A DNA stretch of 64,000 nucleotides from Isochrysis galbana (GCA_018136815.1 CM030936.1:1710569-1774568); one strand, 5' to 3'; shown: positions 1 through 10,367, numbered from the stretch's first letter. Numbers and translations are program-made. The notes: a model not told the origin generated them from the sequence alone.

Positions 1-1373
1 CTTGCCTGCAGGGCATCCCCATGGGCCCAGATCAAGTTTTGGGGGGGCTCTAAAGACAAAAAATACCATTAGGGGAGGGGGAAGGACATGCCAGTAGAGG
101 AATTGGCCGCCCACGTAGTACCAACTGCCCATTGGCAGCCTCAAGGACCTCGTGCGAGGACGGCCGCTGGTGACCGAGCCCCAATGCCGGGGCCCCGCAC
201 TGGCAAGGACGGTGGTTGTGAGTCGGGAGGTCTCCCAACTCGGGGGGAGGTGCACGGAGACACCAGTGCGATTCGTCTGCCGAGATCAGCCAGTACCCCA
301 GTTTGTCCACAGATCCAAGCGACGTGCCCCCACCATAGCACTTGCCGGATCGGACCCGTTCCCTAATAGGGGTCATGCAAGCATCCACGCCATCACAAAT
401 ATCATGATATGGCCGGAAACCGACGGTGGGCTCAAAAGTAGGCGAATATACCCCCTTTCTGAAGTACTGAAGTGCGTCCTACATTATAGGACCCGTCGTA
501 TAAAGCTAGGTACTAGGTACCTTCACCTTTATCCGCCCTGTACCCGCAACAGTTGTGGGGGCCCAAGGGGGGGGTCCGGGCCCCAATCGGCCCCGGACAT
601 GTGCTAGTTGGGTGTATTGGGAACTTTCTTCCGAAAAACAGCCTCAAATTTTCTCAATTCGGAGATGTTCTTTTTTTCACCCTTCATGACTCATGAAGAT
701 GAAGAATCTGTTGGCTGTTTGACCGCCCTAGTACAATGCATGTCACAGTTGAAACGTGCAAGGTGGCTCTGATCTTCCTTTCTGTAGACTATTTGCTCCC
801 AGGCTGTTGTGTCGCATTTATTAAGGAGCAATCATCATAGCAAACACCACGCACATCAACGAGACACATGCACGTGTGAGGGCGCATGGTCAACGCGATC
901 GCTCCCCGCGGTGCGTACGACCGCGCGTGTGTGGCGTCCGGCAACCCTCGCGCCGTCCAACAAGCCCCACGACACACAGGCACAGGTACTATAGATAGGC
1001 AAATGGGCAATCCAAGAGGAATGGGACAGTGCAAGGGCCAGGTCTTGGGCCCAATGGCTCCAGCGCACATCCTGGCGGGAGAAGTTTGCCAGATGAGGCG
1101 AAGGACGACCGGCTCTGCGCCTGGCGACCAAGGCGGAAGAAATGTAGAGTCATCTACAAGCCTCGAGTGTGACTCGCAGGCCGCATGCGAATTGTCACGC
1201 GATCGCACAAGCAGTCATGATGACCTGCAGGCCAAGTACTCCGTCGTAACATCTGAGCCCGCTCCCGGGAGAGCTCCCACCCCAGAGGGCGATGAGGTGA
1301 CATGGTCCCTCCCAGCGCAATGCCTTGAGCTGTTTGCCCGCCCGGGGTACGAAACAACAGAAAAACTGCTCAA
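1..1373. other. Intergenic region with no supported gene
   Basis: Open frames here have mixed composition and no recognisable domains, and none shows the GC3-rich codon pattern of the host exons. A short stretch at about 714-734 matches the sharp end of the R1 interspersed repeat described at 4238-4626. The downstream end of the uL13 gene borders this region. I see no RNA gene or complete mobile element. Confidence 0.5.
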
Positions 1374-1967
1374 CTAGTACCCGTACTTGGCAAGCGTCGC
1401 GTCAAACGAGCCCGAGGCAGCCTCCTTGGCAGCCTTGGTCTTCGCGAGCAGGGCCTTCTTTTGCTCGTAGTAGACGGCGCTGCGCTCCTTACGTTTAGCC
1501 TCGAGGCGATCAACAGCCTCCTTGTGCTTCCACCCAATCTCGAGCGAAATGCGCCCGAGGACGCAATAGCGCCGTCCCGGCTTGAGCCGTGTCACCCGGA
1601 AAGCGTCCGGCACAACCATGCGCTTTGCCGTCTCGTACTGCTCCGGGATGCCGTCAAAGCACTTGAGGCGTTCGAGCGCGCACTTGCCACGGTGCGTCTT
1701 ATGGGGGATCATACCACGGATGACGCGGTGAAAAATGCGGCTGGGTGCGCGGAAGTGGTACGGGCCATGCGCTGGGTTGGTGTTCGTACGCTTGCGCAGC
1801 TTGTCGAGGAACTTCAGCTTGTTGCGGTAGAACGAGCCGGAAATGTTGATTTCCTCGCAGCGGACCACGACGACCCTCTGCCCACATAGCACTTCCTTCG
1901 CCACGATTGAGGCGAGCCTGCCGAGCAGGTGGTTCTTGGCGTCAATGACGACAACCTTCTCGAACAT
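1374..1967 (-). CDS. RPL13A: 60S ribosomal protein uL13 (L13a)
   Basis: This is the cytosolic large-subunit ribosomal protein uL13 (L13a). The 197-residue product starts [20 protein letters not shown], the classic start of eukaryotic L13a, and keeps the family core: the GRLAS motif near residue 15, the HKTHRG segment near residue 90, then a lysine-rich helical tail ending KYGY. Length is close to the usual eukaryotic ~200. The frame is open upstream to 2141, but that part is only a proline- and arginine-rich translation of the C-rich leader, so the ATG at 1965-1967 is chosen. No intron is needed. The gene is divergent from SmF with 462 bp between start codons. In other eukaryotes L13a also has roles outside the ribosome; nothing here speaks to that. 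Confidence 0.96.
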   Translation of the reverse strand: MFEKVVVIDAKNHLLGRLASIVAKEVLCGQRVVVVRCEEINISGSFYRNKLKFLDKLRKRTNTNPAHGPYHFRAPSRIFHRVIRGMIPHKTHRGKCALERLKCFDGIPEQYETAKRMVVPDAFRVTRLKPGRRYCVLGRISLEIGWKHKEAVDRLEAKRKERSAVYYEQKKALLAKTKAAKEAASGSFDATLAKYGY

Positions 1968-2429
1968 GGCGGCGAGAGGCTGGCTGGCCGCGAGCCTTCT
2001 CTCTCTCCGGCAGCAGGCTCCGCGCGGCACGTGGGCGAACCCCCTGCGCCCCTCCCTCCCCCCTCGTCCGGTCAAAACTGGGAAGGGGGGGGGGGGGGGG
2101 GGGGGGGGGAGCGCGGCCTTTCCCCTCTTCCCCTCTCCCACGACGCACTTTTTTTCTTTTCGTCGACCCAGTCGCTTCTTGGGGGGACGTCGTCGTCGCT
2201 CTGGAGTGCTCTAGGGTACTTTATTTATGTGGCGTTTTGTACTCCCTTCTCCTTCTCGTCGAGTCCAGTACCTAGTACTCTCTACTCTATGGATAGAGTA
2301 CGTTTGTTGTCCCCGGGTGTCGAGAGGAGAGAGTGGCGGGCGCGCGCGCGCAGGGGGGAAGGCTTCTTCTTCTATTTTGGTCCCCTTCCCCCCCCTCCCC
2401 CCCCCCCCCGCCCGAGGAGCGCTGGCGCG
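1968..2429. promoter_or_regulatory. Shared divergent promoter region of uL13 and SmF
   Basis: The 462 bp between the two divergent start codons must hold the 5' UTRs and core promoters of both genes. It contains a long G run at about 2085-2109 and a C run at about 2390-2410, placed roughly symmetrically near the two genes. I see no convincing TATA box. The bidirectional assignment is an inference from gene layout only. Confidence 0.4.
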
Positions 2430-3018
2430 ATGGCCACGGTGCGCGTGCGGTGACGAGCCTCCGCTCACGCGCGGGCGCGGACGGCAGCGGGTACGCTGAC
2501 CCTCGGCCGATGTGCACGCAGGTCCCCGTCAACCCAAAGCCCTTCCTCAATGACCTCACCGGCAAGCCCGTCGTCGCCAAGCTCAAGTGGGGCATGGAGT
2601 ACAAGGGTGCGCCCACCAGTCGCATTCAGGCAATGGTGGCAACAGTGCCCAGCGGATGCATGGCGGTGCAGCGCATCTTGCGCGTTAGCACTGGATCCTG
2701 CCACCACTCATTACGTTGCGTCGCGCTGCGCACAGGCTACTTGGTGTCGGTCGACGCGTACATGAACTTGCAGGTGAGACGTGCCTCCGCCTTGCAGTGG
2801 ACTTGCAGTGGAGGAGGCAATGCGCTGTCAGGATAATGTCCGTATGGAGCATCGCTTTCCAGCCTGCTATCTTCACTGATGTTCTTGCCCCTCCATAGCT
2901 CGCAAGCACGGAGGAGTGGATCGACGGCCAGTTTGCGGGCAACCTGGGCGAGGTTCTCATCCGGTGCAACAACGTGCTCTACTTACGAGGAGTACCCGAG
3001 GAAGATGATGACGCTTAA
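2430..3018 (+). CDS. SNRPF: Small nuclear ribonucleoprotein F (SmF), four exons
   Basis: SmF is one subunit of the seven-membered Sm ring that binds U1, U2, U4 and U5 snRNAs. I read exons 2430-2438, 2522-2606, 2736-2773 and 2899-3018, joined by GT-AG introns of 83, 129 and 125 bp. The spliced product is 83 residues, starting [19 protein letters not shown] and ending GVPEEDDDA. The Sm1 motif ([13 protein letters not shown]) and Sm2 motif ([11 protein letters not shown]) are intact, and family members are about 85 residues. The 9-base first exon (ATGGCCACG) is chosen because joining it to GTCCCC gives the expected MATxPVNPKPF start. The alternative ATG at 2510, which reads through that acceptor, gives an odd MCTQ start. 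The reading of exons 2-4 is very secure; exon 1 is slightly less so. Confidence 0.93.
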
Positions 3019-3896
3019 TGCGTTCTGACAGGGTTGGTTTGCGGCCTTGACAGGTGCGACGGCCTTGTTGCTCTTGAAAACACTATATGACAATCCTTGT
3101 TGCTACATGAGACTTCGGCCGGCATGTACCGACCGCAACTCTTCTCGGCGGCTCGCTGTGCGCGCAGTGGAGATTTTAGTGTGTTGTGGCGATCTGTGCT
3201 CATGAGCATCTGACGTGCTCGACAATGACGCGTAGAAGTCAATCGCATTATGCGCATGCATTGTCATGATTGTTGCCATCCCTCCTGGTCTTTAGACACA
3301 TAGTGCGCACACCGAACAATCACTGACTGTGCGAGTGGGGACCAAGAACGTTGGGCGCCGCTGAAGTTCGGTGCTGACTGCATTATGCTCGCGGGCAACT
3401 TCCGTGGGCCTGCTCTGACGATGCTTCCAAGCGAATTTCCGCGACGAGCCCGTGGCTTGAAGCTGATGAGTGCCCTCGCGATAGCTGCGTGAGCGGCACA
3501 AAGATGAGTTGATTGGCAGGCATAATCAGCGCAGTACGACTCCAATGTTTCTTGCCAGGGCACGTCCACCTTGGGGTTCTTCAAGGCCGAATGTGGCTTA
3601 TGGGCCGTTTTTGGAGCAGCGAGCGCCAGCTGCCGCCATTCTCACTAGTGGTGGACGTGGCGCTCCATCTGAATGGGATTCTGATTGCTTTGGGATTTTT
3701 GGTTCTCGTGTCTCTTACTCTTGCGCGTCCTTATGTTGCGTGTTGTGTCGTGTCGAGGGGCCCTCTCAAGGAAGTATTGCTGTGCGCACTACGCGTTCCA
3801 CTGATTGAGTATACATTATGTGATTGAGCGGAGCAGATTGGGGTCGCTGTGTACGGTGGAGATGGTGGAACCGGGTGTGTAGAATAATGGAATGCA
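3019..3896. other. Intergenic region downstream of SmF, no gene seen
   Basis: No open frame here has a recognisable domain or host-like codon bias. The stretch presumably includes the SmF 3' UTR and terminator. Near 3890 it passes into the retroelement remnant. Confidence 0.5.
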
Positions 3897-4222
3897 ATGC
3901 ATTACTCTCAGGATGCACAACACCTAGACCCCGCGCCACCTGCGAAGTGGGGCGAGGGCTACAAGTCCAACAGAAGGCTGGAATACCCACTGGCCGATGA
4001 ATACACGCTAGACGGTAACACTCCGTTAGACGAGACCGAAGTCGAGGACCTAACACAGGCCCTACGGGAAACGCAGAACAAGCGACGCCGAATCACGCGG
4101 GCCCCACCAACTGGGAGAAAAGACTCCCGCTACCCGCGAACACGTGGACGCACCTGGCAAAAGCTATACACCTCCCCGATGGTAACGGCGCGCGATATAC
4201 ACCTACACTACAAACACATCAC
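3897..4222 (+). pseudogene. Non-LTR retrotransposon fragment, region just before the C-terminal zinc finger
   Basis: The translated segment contains PPAKWGEGY, then DEYTLDG and ends YTSPMVTARDIHLHYKHITHR. The same order of motifs recurs at 8916-9308 (minus) and at 22235-23007 (plus), where the frame runs on into a CCHC finger typical of the reverse-transcriptase C-terminal region (zf-RVT type). Here the frame is cut just after HITHR by the R1 repeat. It is therefore a truncated pol remnant, not a gene. Confidence 0.6.
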
Positions 4223-4237
4223 CCACCGGTGCGTGGG

Positions 4238-4626
4238 GCGGGGTCTGTGGCAGCCAGGGTAGCCGCGTGCGCGCGCTGTGAGGAGCTGGGTGGGCTGCGC
4301 GGGCAATGATGCCAGAGGGTCAGGGGGTGGTCGGACTGTCGGCAGCCCGACACGGCGCTGCATCGGGCGGGAATCAAATGCCGAATGTAGCTTAGATATA
4401 AAGGATCCGATACCCCCGCGGGCGCGACCGCCAAATCTTAACGGGTAGAGCGTGAGCGCGCGTGACGGAGGGGGGGGAGGGGGGGAGAATCGCACCATTT
4501 CCTGGCTAAGATTTTCGTGGCGGCAGGTGGCCCCCCCTGAAGGTTTTTTATTGGGCCTCGCGCCACGGTCAAAAAATGCAGCCCAACCCTTACTAGTCGT
4601 TAAGAAGCCCCTGTTTGACCGCCCTA
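4238..4626 (-). repeat. R1 interspersed repeat, copy 1
   Basis: About 390 bp here is closely matched by 9975-10367 and partly by 12012-12330. On the minus strand every copy begins sharply with TAGGGCGGTCAAA, which marks a true element end. The copy carries a purine-rich tract and the sequence TATAAA-like at about 4397-4403. It separates two non-LTR retrotransposon fragments, one on each side, so it may be part of, or inserted in, that element. Confidence 0.6.
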
Positions 4627-4750
4627 ATACATGAGGCCATATGAGTGGAACTCTCGGGGGCTATGCCGCAAAAGCGGCATGTTGGATCGTCAGCAAAACG
4701 GTTCGCCGTAGCTATCCTCCTATGTAGGACATGTTTGAGGTGCAAATAAC
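4627..4750 (-). pseudogene. Non-LTR retrotransposon zf-RVT fragment
   Basis: Read on the minus strand this encodes LHRRIATANRFADDPTCRFC followed by ESSTHMASC, a Cys2-His-Cys arrangement like the zinc finger found after the reverse transcriptase of many LINE-type elements. The same peptide is found at 22420-22520 in longer form. The frame is lost on both sides at repeat junctions. Confidence 0.6.
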
Positions 4751-4751
4751 A

Positions 4752-5080
4752 ACTAAGTTTATACTTGGTTGCGATGGAGCGCGCCGCCGCGGCTCCCCTC
4801 TCATTCGGCCCCCCCACCGAGGGCGGCCCCCATGCCCCCACGGACCAGTCGCTGGCGAAGCGGCCGCGTCCACCATCGGAGGCCGAGCAGGTGCGTGCGA
4901 CCCCGGTCGCACCACACGGCCCGTGGCCCCGGCCACACCACTCACAGCAGCCATGCTGGCCCCCATCTTGGGGGGCAGCAGGCTGCAGGACACACAGCAA
5001 GAGCACCAGACAGGCAGGGCCTGCGCTCCATTGGGCATGCCTTATGGCAGAGGCCCCTCTCACCCCGGCGAGGGTCGCGT
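4752..5080 (+). repeat. Hairpin-headed interspersed element, copy 1
   Basis: The copy begins with a near-palindrome of about 20 bp (AACTAAGTTTATACTTGGTT), followed closely by an ATGG and a GC-rich stretch. The same head is found at about 14800-14841 (minus), 29491, 31088, 39677 and 49671. The last 120 bp, ending in the CACCCCGGCGAGGG region, recurs at 49525-49665. The GC-rich body is open in several frames but codes for nothing I recognise. Confidence 0.5.
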
Positions 5081-5111
5081 GTGGAAATCAAAGCCGCAGC
5101 TTGGATTGTAA
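5081..5111 (+). repeat. 31-bp direct repeat, left copy
   Basis: This 31-bp sequence is repeated exactly at 5961-5991. The pair brackets 849 bp holding tandem repeats and the TIR element. It may be a long target duplication or a duplicated junction left by nested insertions. Confidence 0.6.
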
Positions 5112-5270
5112 CGAGATGAACGAGATGTAACGAGATGGCCTGATGGCCCGACGGCGAGATGAACGAGATGGCCTTGATGGCCCGACGAGATGAACGAGAT
5201 GGCCCTGGGGCCCGACGAGATGAACGAGATGGCCCTGGGGCCCGACGAGATGAACGAGATTTTCGGGTAA
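5112..5270 (+). repeat. Tandem repeat of about 30 bp
   Basis: About five imperfect copies of a unit built on GACGAGATGAACGAGATGGC run across this stretch. The last two units are nearly identical. It has no coding meaning that I can see. Confidence 0.75.
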
Positions 5271-5324
5271 CGGAACTGGACGAGGAGTTTCCCCACTAAG
5301 CTTGGTCGTAATGCGGTGAAACCG

Positions 5325-5959
5325 ATTTAGAGACAAGCGGGAAACCGGGGCGGAAGGAACTGGCAAGGAAGCCGGCAGGAAGGCAGAGGAAATGTCTTGG
5401 CAAGGCGACGGAGGCAGGATTTTAACGGTAGACGGAGTGCAGAATTTTAACGGTAGGAAGGCAGGATATTTTAACAGTAGGCGGAATTTTAACAGTAGGA
5501 AGAGGCAGGAATTTTAACGGTAGGAAGGCAGGATTTCTAACGGTAGGAAGAAGAGCGTGGAATTTTAATTGTAGAAGAAGAGCGGAGAGGAGAAGGAGCG
5601 GGGCTCGAACTGCAGAGCGCTCCGTCCGGACTCGAACTCGCGACCCTAGAGCAAAAGGTTGGTGGAGGCGGTGGGTTGAACCACTATGCCACGCGAGAGT
5701 TTACGTAGCCATAGGGCCGAGGGGAAGGGCTGAGAACCGCCCTATATACTCTGGGTTTTTTTCTCTTCTTTTTCACTTTTCTTCTTCTTTTCTTCCTCTG
5801 TTCTTTTTACTGTTTTACTGTTTTTCTTTTACTGTTATTTCTTTTTGCCTCTGAGACATCGCGAATGCGACACCCCCCGACTTAATCACGAGCGTCCTCG
5901 CGAGCCTTCTGCAAGCGGAATCCTTATGTCTCTACCCGGTTTCCCGCTTGTCTCTAAAT
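5325..5959. mobile_element. 635-bp element with perfect 25-bp terminal inverted repeats
   Basis: The first 25 bases (5325-5349) are the exact reverse complement of 5935-5959. Inside are a minisatellite-like run of TTTTAACGGTAGG motifs (about 5415-5570), a tRNA-like Pol III promoter on the minus strand (5628-5691) and a long pyrimidine tract (5757-5850). No transposase is encoded, so if it is a DNA transposon it is a non-autonomous, MITE-like one. I find no clear target duplication directly at the TIR ends. Confidence 0.65.
5628..5691 (-). ncRNA. tRNA-like Pol III promoter (SINE-like or pseudo-tRNA)
   Basis: On the minus strand there is an A-box match, TGGCATAGTGG (5681-5691), and a B-box match, GTTCGAGTCC (5628-5637), 54 bp apart start to start. 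Both fit the Pol III consensus. A full cloverleaf does not form: the T-stem flanking TTCGAGT does not pair. An A-rich tract lies upstream on that strand. It is better read as a tRNA-derived repeat than as a functional tRNA gene. Confidence 0.45.
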
Positions 5960-5960
5960 T

Positions 5961-5991
5961 GTGGAAATCAAAGCCGCAGCTTGGATTGTAA
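5961..5991 (+). repeat. 31-bp direct repeat, right copy
   Basis: This is an exact copy of 5081-5111. It sits directly between the right end of the TIR element and the first base of the LTR copy at 5992. Confidence 0.6.
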
Positions 5992-7425
5992 TGTCGAGTC
6001 GAGCGCTACCGGAGGGCTCTGAGCCACTCCGTCGCGAGCGCCACCGGCGGCTAGCGCGGCGCTTTGTCCCTCCTCCCCACCGGGAGTCGGGTGAATGAAA
6101 TTCTGGACTGGGTCGGGCAACCCCATTCGGGTGTATGGACAGGGAACGAACGGCGAACGAAGGACTGTGGGGCGGCGAGGCGCTCCTAGCGGCCCTAGTG
6201 TGATGGGTTGTAAGAGATTGTTAGACCTACAAAGAACTCTTCCCTCAGGGAGGGAGCCTAAGCTGCTTGAGTGCAGCGACGCAGCGAACAACGACGGACA
6301 ACGAAGCTGAGAACAACAAGATACACCGACTAGGAACCGCTAGCCCGGGCACGGGAGGCGGCTAACATTTGAAGCTCGCGCGTAGGGGCGCGGGCAGTTT
6401 CAGTAGACTTGGCGGCCGAGGAACAACCAACCACGGCGACTCACGAACACACCGGAATCATTCACCCAAACCAAGCAAATTATCAAGTAACCGCGACCCC
6501 AAATCACCGATAACTCAAACACGTCGCGAGAGACGGAGAGAGAGAGCGAGAGAGAGAGAGAGACTCCGCAGCGACGGCCGGAGCGTGTCTCCGTTGTAAC
6601 TTCCCCACGTAGCGGAGAGTCCGAAGGGGAGCGTCATGTCGCGCGACCACGGCGATCACTTTGGATACAGATCGCAACGAGATGTCTTCACGACCGAATA
6701 AATCTTGCCGTTGAGCGTGAACCTTCTAGACGCTTCTAACGAACAACCCTGAGAAGCAACCAAGGGGAAGAAACACCAAAGGGGCCAAGGCTTGCATGTA
6801 GCTTGCATCAAGGGGAAAGATTCCCTCACCTAGGAAGCGAACCTACACCGATCTCCAAGGGGAGATGGCAAATTAAACCTCAAATCTCGAGCGGCTAGAG
6901 CAACCGACTCGCTCGCCAAAACCTTGACCGAGAAGAAAGAAGCAAGGACCTACAAGCCAAGGGTAGCGGACCTAGGGAATGTGAGAGGAAGTTTCCGAAC
7001 GCCAACGCGAACACCAAACGCGGGAAGGCAACGAAACCCTAACCAGGCTAAACAAAACCTATGAAGAACAGGCCTGGACGACAACGAAAGTGAGCAAGTC
7101 CCAAGAAAGAACCGGAACCCAACAAGAAACGACAAGCCTTGCAAGAAGCTAAACAAGCCTTCACAAGGTAACCTGATAGCCTGAGACAAGCGCGCAGCGA
7201 GTGACAGGCGACCTGGCTCCTTTGGGTCAAGATTACCCGAAAGGAGGAAACCTGGAATCTAGACCTGACAAACAGGCTAGAAGGAACGAAACGAGAACTC
7301 GAATTCTAGATCGCTAGGGACGAACCCTACCAACCTAGGTATGCCTGAGCTTCACCGTGTGGCCGCACGGCGAAGGACCTGGAATCAAGAGCCTGGAAAT
7401 CGCATCATCTGGGATGAATGCGACA
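5992..7425 (+). repeat. LTR-like repeat, copy 1
   Basis: This 1434-bp block is near-identical to 34254-35684. Both copies begin TGTCG and end CGACA, the TG...CA ends with a short inverted repeat that are typical of LTRs. Copy 1 has about 107 bp near 6330-6440 that copy 2 lacks. The five bases on each side (TGTAA and TCGCG) do not match, so this copy has lost a target duplication or adjoins element-internal sequence. It contains a GA-rich tract at 6533-6562 and no open frame of note. Confidence 0.7.
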
Positions 7426-7659
7426 TCGCGCCGCCTCGGCGGAGCGACCCGCGGCCTGGTGGCCCTTATGGGCACAAATACATGACATGCAACATAGCGT
7501 CACAAATCAACAACTCAAAAAGGCTCCACCGAATGATGGACCAGCTGGCCCCAACCCTCAGCCAGAGGAGCAACCACAACACCCACAACTCTCAGCACAT
7601 GCACGCTCCGAGACGAGAAGCAACTGACTCCCGCCCCACCCGGGCCCTACGCACAGGAA

Positions 7660-8190
7660 CAAGAATCAGACGTAGAAGATCAGCAAGCTGACTCAGACGC
7701 ACTCTACGAACTCGCATTCCACCAAACGGGTGACCTGGTCCTCCTTGACACGACGGTCTACGCGGCCATCGTCGAACTCCTGCTCGAGCTTGAGGGCGTC
7801 GGCCCTGAGCCAGACTTCTGGGCCCGCTCCTCGCGGGGCCCATGGCACATCGCGGTCAATGAAGATTGCGTGCAACAATTCCAAGCCCGCTACGGCCTCC
7901 AAACCACCATTCGCGTTCACCAAACGGAAATCGAAGTGCAAATCAAGATCGACTCCATTGAGGATAAGATCAACAAAAAGGGTACCTCGTCGCGCAAGGC
8001 GCTGTACGAAGCCCTCCAGGACGTGGCGGCCCACTTCGTGGTGGAGGCCGAAGGCCTAGCGCAAGCATCCAAGATCACGCTGAGCGCCATTGTCAAGGCC
8101 GTTGAAAAAGAAGGACTCACATTCCTTAAAGGGAACCGCGAACGAATGAAACTAGAAGGTGAGTCGGGCACATTTGTGTCCAAGGTGGCT
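7660..8190 (+). pseudogene. Conserved mobile-element ORF of unknown function, fragment 1
   Basis: One frame stays open with good amino-acid composition: an acidic start (EQESDVEDQQADSDALYELA), then DFWARSSRGPWHIAVNEDC and a helical block IEDKINKKGTSSRKALYEAL ending KGNRERMKLEGESGTF. The second half recurs at 49905-50130 with about 80% identity, which shows that it is a mobile family, not a host gene. No in-frame ATG is found, and the frame runs out at a junction with a retrotransposon fragment. I do not recognise the domain. It could be an ORF1 or nucleocapsid-like protein. Confidence 0.45.
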
Positions 8191-8549
8191 CACTCAACGC
8201 GCTGGCACTTGTCACCCCTGACAGTTTGAAAACCCTCTACATAATAGCCTGGAGGTACATAATAAGGGACTTCTACAGAGTAGAATTCGAATCATACGAA
8301 TATCACTACATACCTGTTTTAGAATCCACGTTAATAAGATTCACTACCCTGGTGAGGGGCTGTACCCCGTCGAACACTTACCGTCCAATGCGCACCCGCA
8401 CGGCGGCCCAGGGTAGAAAACCTAAGATTAAAAAGCCAACGGAGCTCAGCACCCCTATGTTTACAGAAGACGACAAAGGAAGACTAAGGATGAGCGACAA
8501 CCTCGGCCTAGTGGCGAAAGCGATCGGCCTTGCCGAGAGGCTCGAATAA
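8185..8549 (+). pseudogene. Non-LTR retrotransposon C-terminal fragment
   Basis: The frame reads LNALALVTPDSLKTLYIIAW, then RYIIRDFYRVEFES, and ends with MSDNLGLVAKAIGLAERLE. The PDSLKTLYI-AWRYI segment matches 22027-22110 (minus) and about 22640-22690 (plus), which places it downstream of the zf-RVT finger in the same element family. It starts at a junction with the unknown ORF fragment. Confidence 0.55.
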
Positions 8550-8915
8550 GCGCCTAAGTTGAGACACATCCCCCCCCCCCCCCCCCCGTTCTTAAGAGAC
8601 CGCTCACGTAAACGAGCACGCCACGAGTGAGAGATACCCCATTAACAACACAAAACCCTCACAACATCAACAAGAAACGGGCCACACAGAGGCACAGGAG
8701 GAAGGCGAGAAAAGTCCACTGAGGGCCGGTGCACCCCGCCCGCCCCAGCCCCCCCACAACCTGGGCCCCTATGTAGAGCACGAGGGGAGATGCCGCAAGG
8801 CGGGGAGTGAGGGAGAGGAAGGGATCTGGGCGTGGCTACAATGGCTAACCCAGTAGCCGCACGCGTGGCGCGAATATTAAAAGGATTTTTTTGTTTGAGG
8901 TGCAAATAAGAGTCT
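8550..8915. other. Spacer with poly-C tract, no gene
   Basis: A run of about 18 Cs lies at 8570-8587. The part at about 8790-8905 resembles 18845-18965 (shared GTGGCTACAA-like and AATTAAAAGG-TTTTTT patterns) and may be the 3' tail of a retroelement family. No open frame is convincing. Confidence 0.4.
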
Positions 8916-9308
8916 CTAGTCTCTAGGTGTTAAAAAGTTATATTTGTACAATTGCGATACTTGTTTCCACTTTCCCGAGAGGACCGGTAGCCTCTTTTCC
9001 CACCTTAACGTGGATTTTTGTGTCTTCGTTTTCCTCAATGCGAGGAACGCTTTAGTCAGGACCCTGACACTTATATCTTCTAGCGTTTTATGCGTGCCTT
9101 TGAGCGTGTACTCTTGAGGTATCGGATATGCCGTTTCAGCCGGCCCATCGTACGCTCGTCCCCACTTCAGCGGAGTGTATAGCTCGTCGGGCAATAACTG
9201 CGGGCTGATCCGCTCGTGGATATGGGGTTCTCCCATAAATAACGTTGAGCTGGACTTTGTGGTAGTCGCCCCTCCGGCGCAAATAGTAATTATGCTCATT
9301 GTCCACAA
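8916..9308 (-). pseudogene. Non-LTR retrotransposon fragment
   Basis: The minus-strand frame reads LYTPLKWGRAYDGPAETAYP, then EYTLKGTHKTLEDISVRVLT and LPVLSGKWKQVSQLYKYNFL. This is the same region as 3897-4222 (AKWGEGY, EYTLDG, KLYTSPM). It ends with a stop right where the HLHYKHITHR segment should follow, so the copy is broken. Confidence 0.55.
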
Positions 9309-9415
9309 GAATGTCTCCTAGATCGTGTGCGTCCGGATCTTCTTGAGGGGCTAACTCATGCTCCTCCGGAGCCGGGGGTGGGGACTCCGCTTGCTTTCTA
9401 AGAAGGTCTATATAG

Positions 9416-10102
9416 TCAGAAGTGGCATTTACTAGTCTTGATTGTATTATGTGCTATATAATTAGTCGCTCTATCTAGTATTGCTATGAGTTTGCTACTT
9501 GGAACTAGTTCGTTGTTATCGTTCGTTTCAAATATAGGGCGGAATTCGTTGACTTCTGTACGTTTCTTGGGTTGGCGGCCCATGCCGTCGCGCGTCATAT
9601 GCAGTATGGATTGATGTCCCATACCGCCTGCCAAGCCCAAGCCCACCACCCAGCGGCAGAAGGTGATATCTGCTCTGGGTGGTGGGTTCCCGCCAGATTC
9701 GCTGTGAGGCGTTCTGGCAGGATCTTGGGCTTTCCTCCTCGCCGTGGCGTTGAGGGCCACGACGTGGCCCGTCCTGAGGCCGCCCACGGGTCTCAATTCA
9801 TCGACCAGCGCCGTATCTGGCACTGTCAGAGAGAGGAGGACCGCGAGGGCAGCCTCAACGCGGAGGCTCGTCAGCCACGCGTGGACGGCCGCGTTGTTGG
9901 TGACCTGAACCTGGTTCTCGATGCCGAGTTCGAGTGAGGGCGAATCCTGCGAGGGGCGGGTCGGAATGGTCGGGGCGGGACCTGTGGTAGCCAGGGTAGC
10001 CGCGTGCGCGCGCTGTGAGGAGCTAGGTGGGCTACGCGGGCAATGATGCCAGAGGGTCAGGGAGTGGTCGGACTGTCGGCAGCCCGACACGGCGCGCTGC
10101 AT
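9416..10102 (-). pseudogene. Mobile-element ORF: R1-derived part fused to non-LTR C-terminus
   Basis: A 228-residue frame combines a segment LGIENQVQVTNNAAVHAWLT, then VDELRPVGGLRTGHVVALNA (also in the 12012-12330 R1 copy), with a C-terminal GRQPKKRTEVNEFRPIFETN block that matches GRQPKKRIDLGALRPLYESD near 22840. The product is therefore built from repeated element parts. It suggests that R1 and the non-LTR C-terminal family belong to one larger element. Confidence 0.5.
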
Positions 10103-10367
10103 CGAGCGGGAATCAAATGCCGAATGTAGCTTAGGTATAAAGGAACCGATCCCCCCGCGGGCGCGACCGCCAATTCTTTACGGGTAGAGCGTGAGCGCGC
10201 GTGACGGAGGGGGAGAGAGGGGGGGCGAATCGCACCATTTCTTGGCGAAGATTTTCGTAGCGTCAGGTAGCCCCCCCCCGGAGCTTTTTTTTTGGGCATC
10301 GCGCCACGGTCAAAAAATGCAGCCCAACCCTTACTAGTCGTTAAGAAGCCCCTTTTTGACCGCCCTA
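9975..10367 (-). repeat. R1 interspersed repeat, copy 2
   Basis: This is the closest relative of 4238-4626 and ends with the same TAGGGCGGTCAAA terminus on the minus strand. On the low-coordinate side homology continues past 9975 into the coding-like part at 9416-9975. Confidence 0.6.

Noticed and set aside
886..1377. 163-residue open frame on the plus strand ending over the uL13 stop
   Set aside because: Its composition is not host-like, it has no domain, and it partly overlaps the uL13 3' end. It is probably chance.
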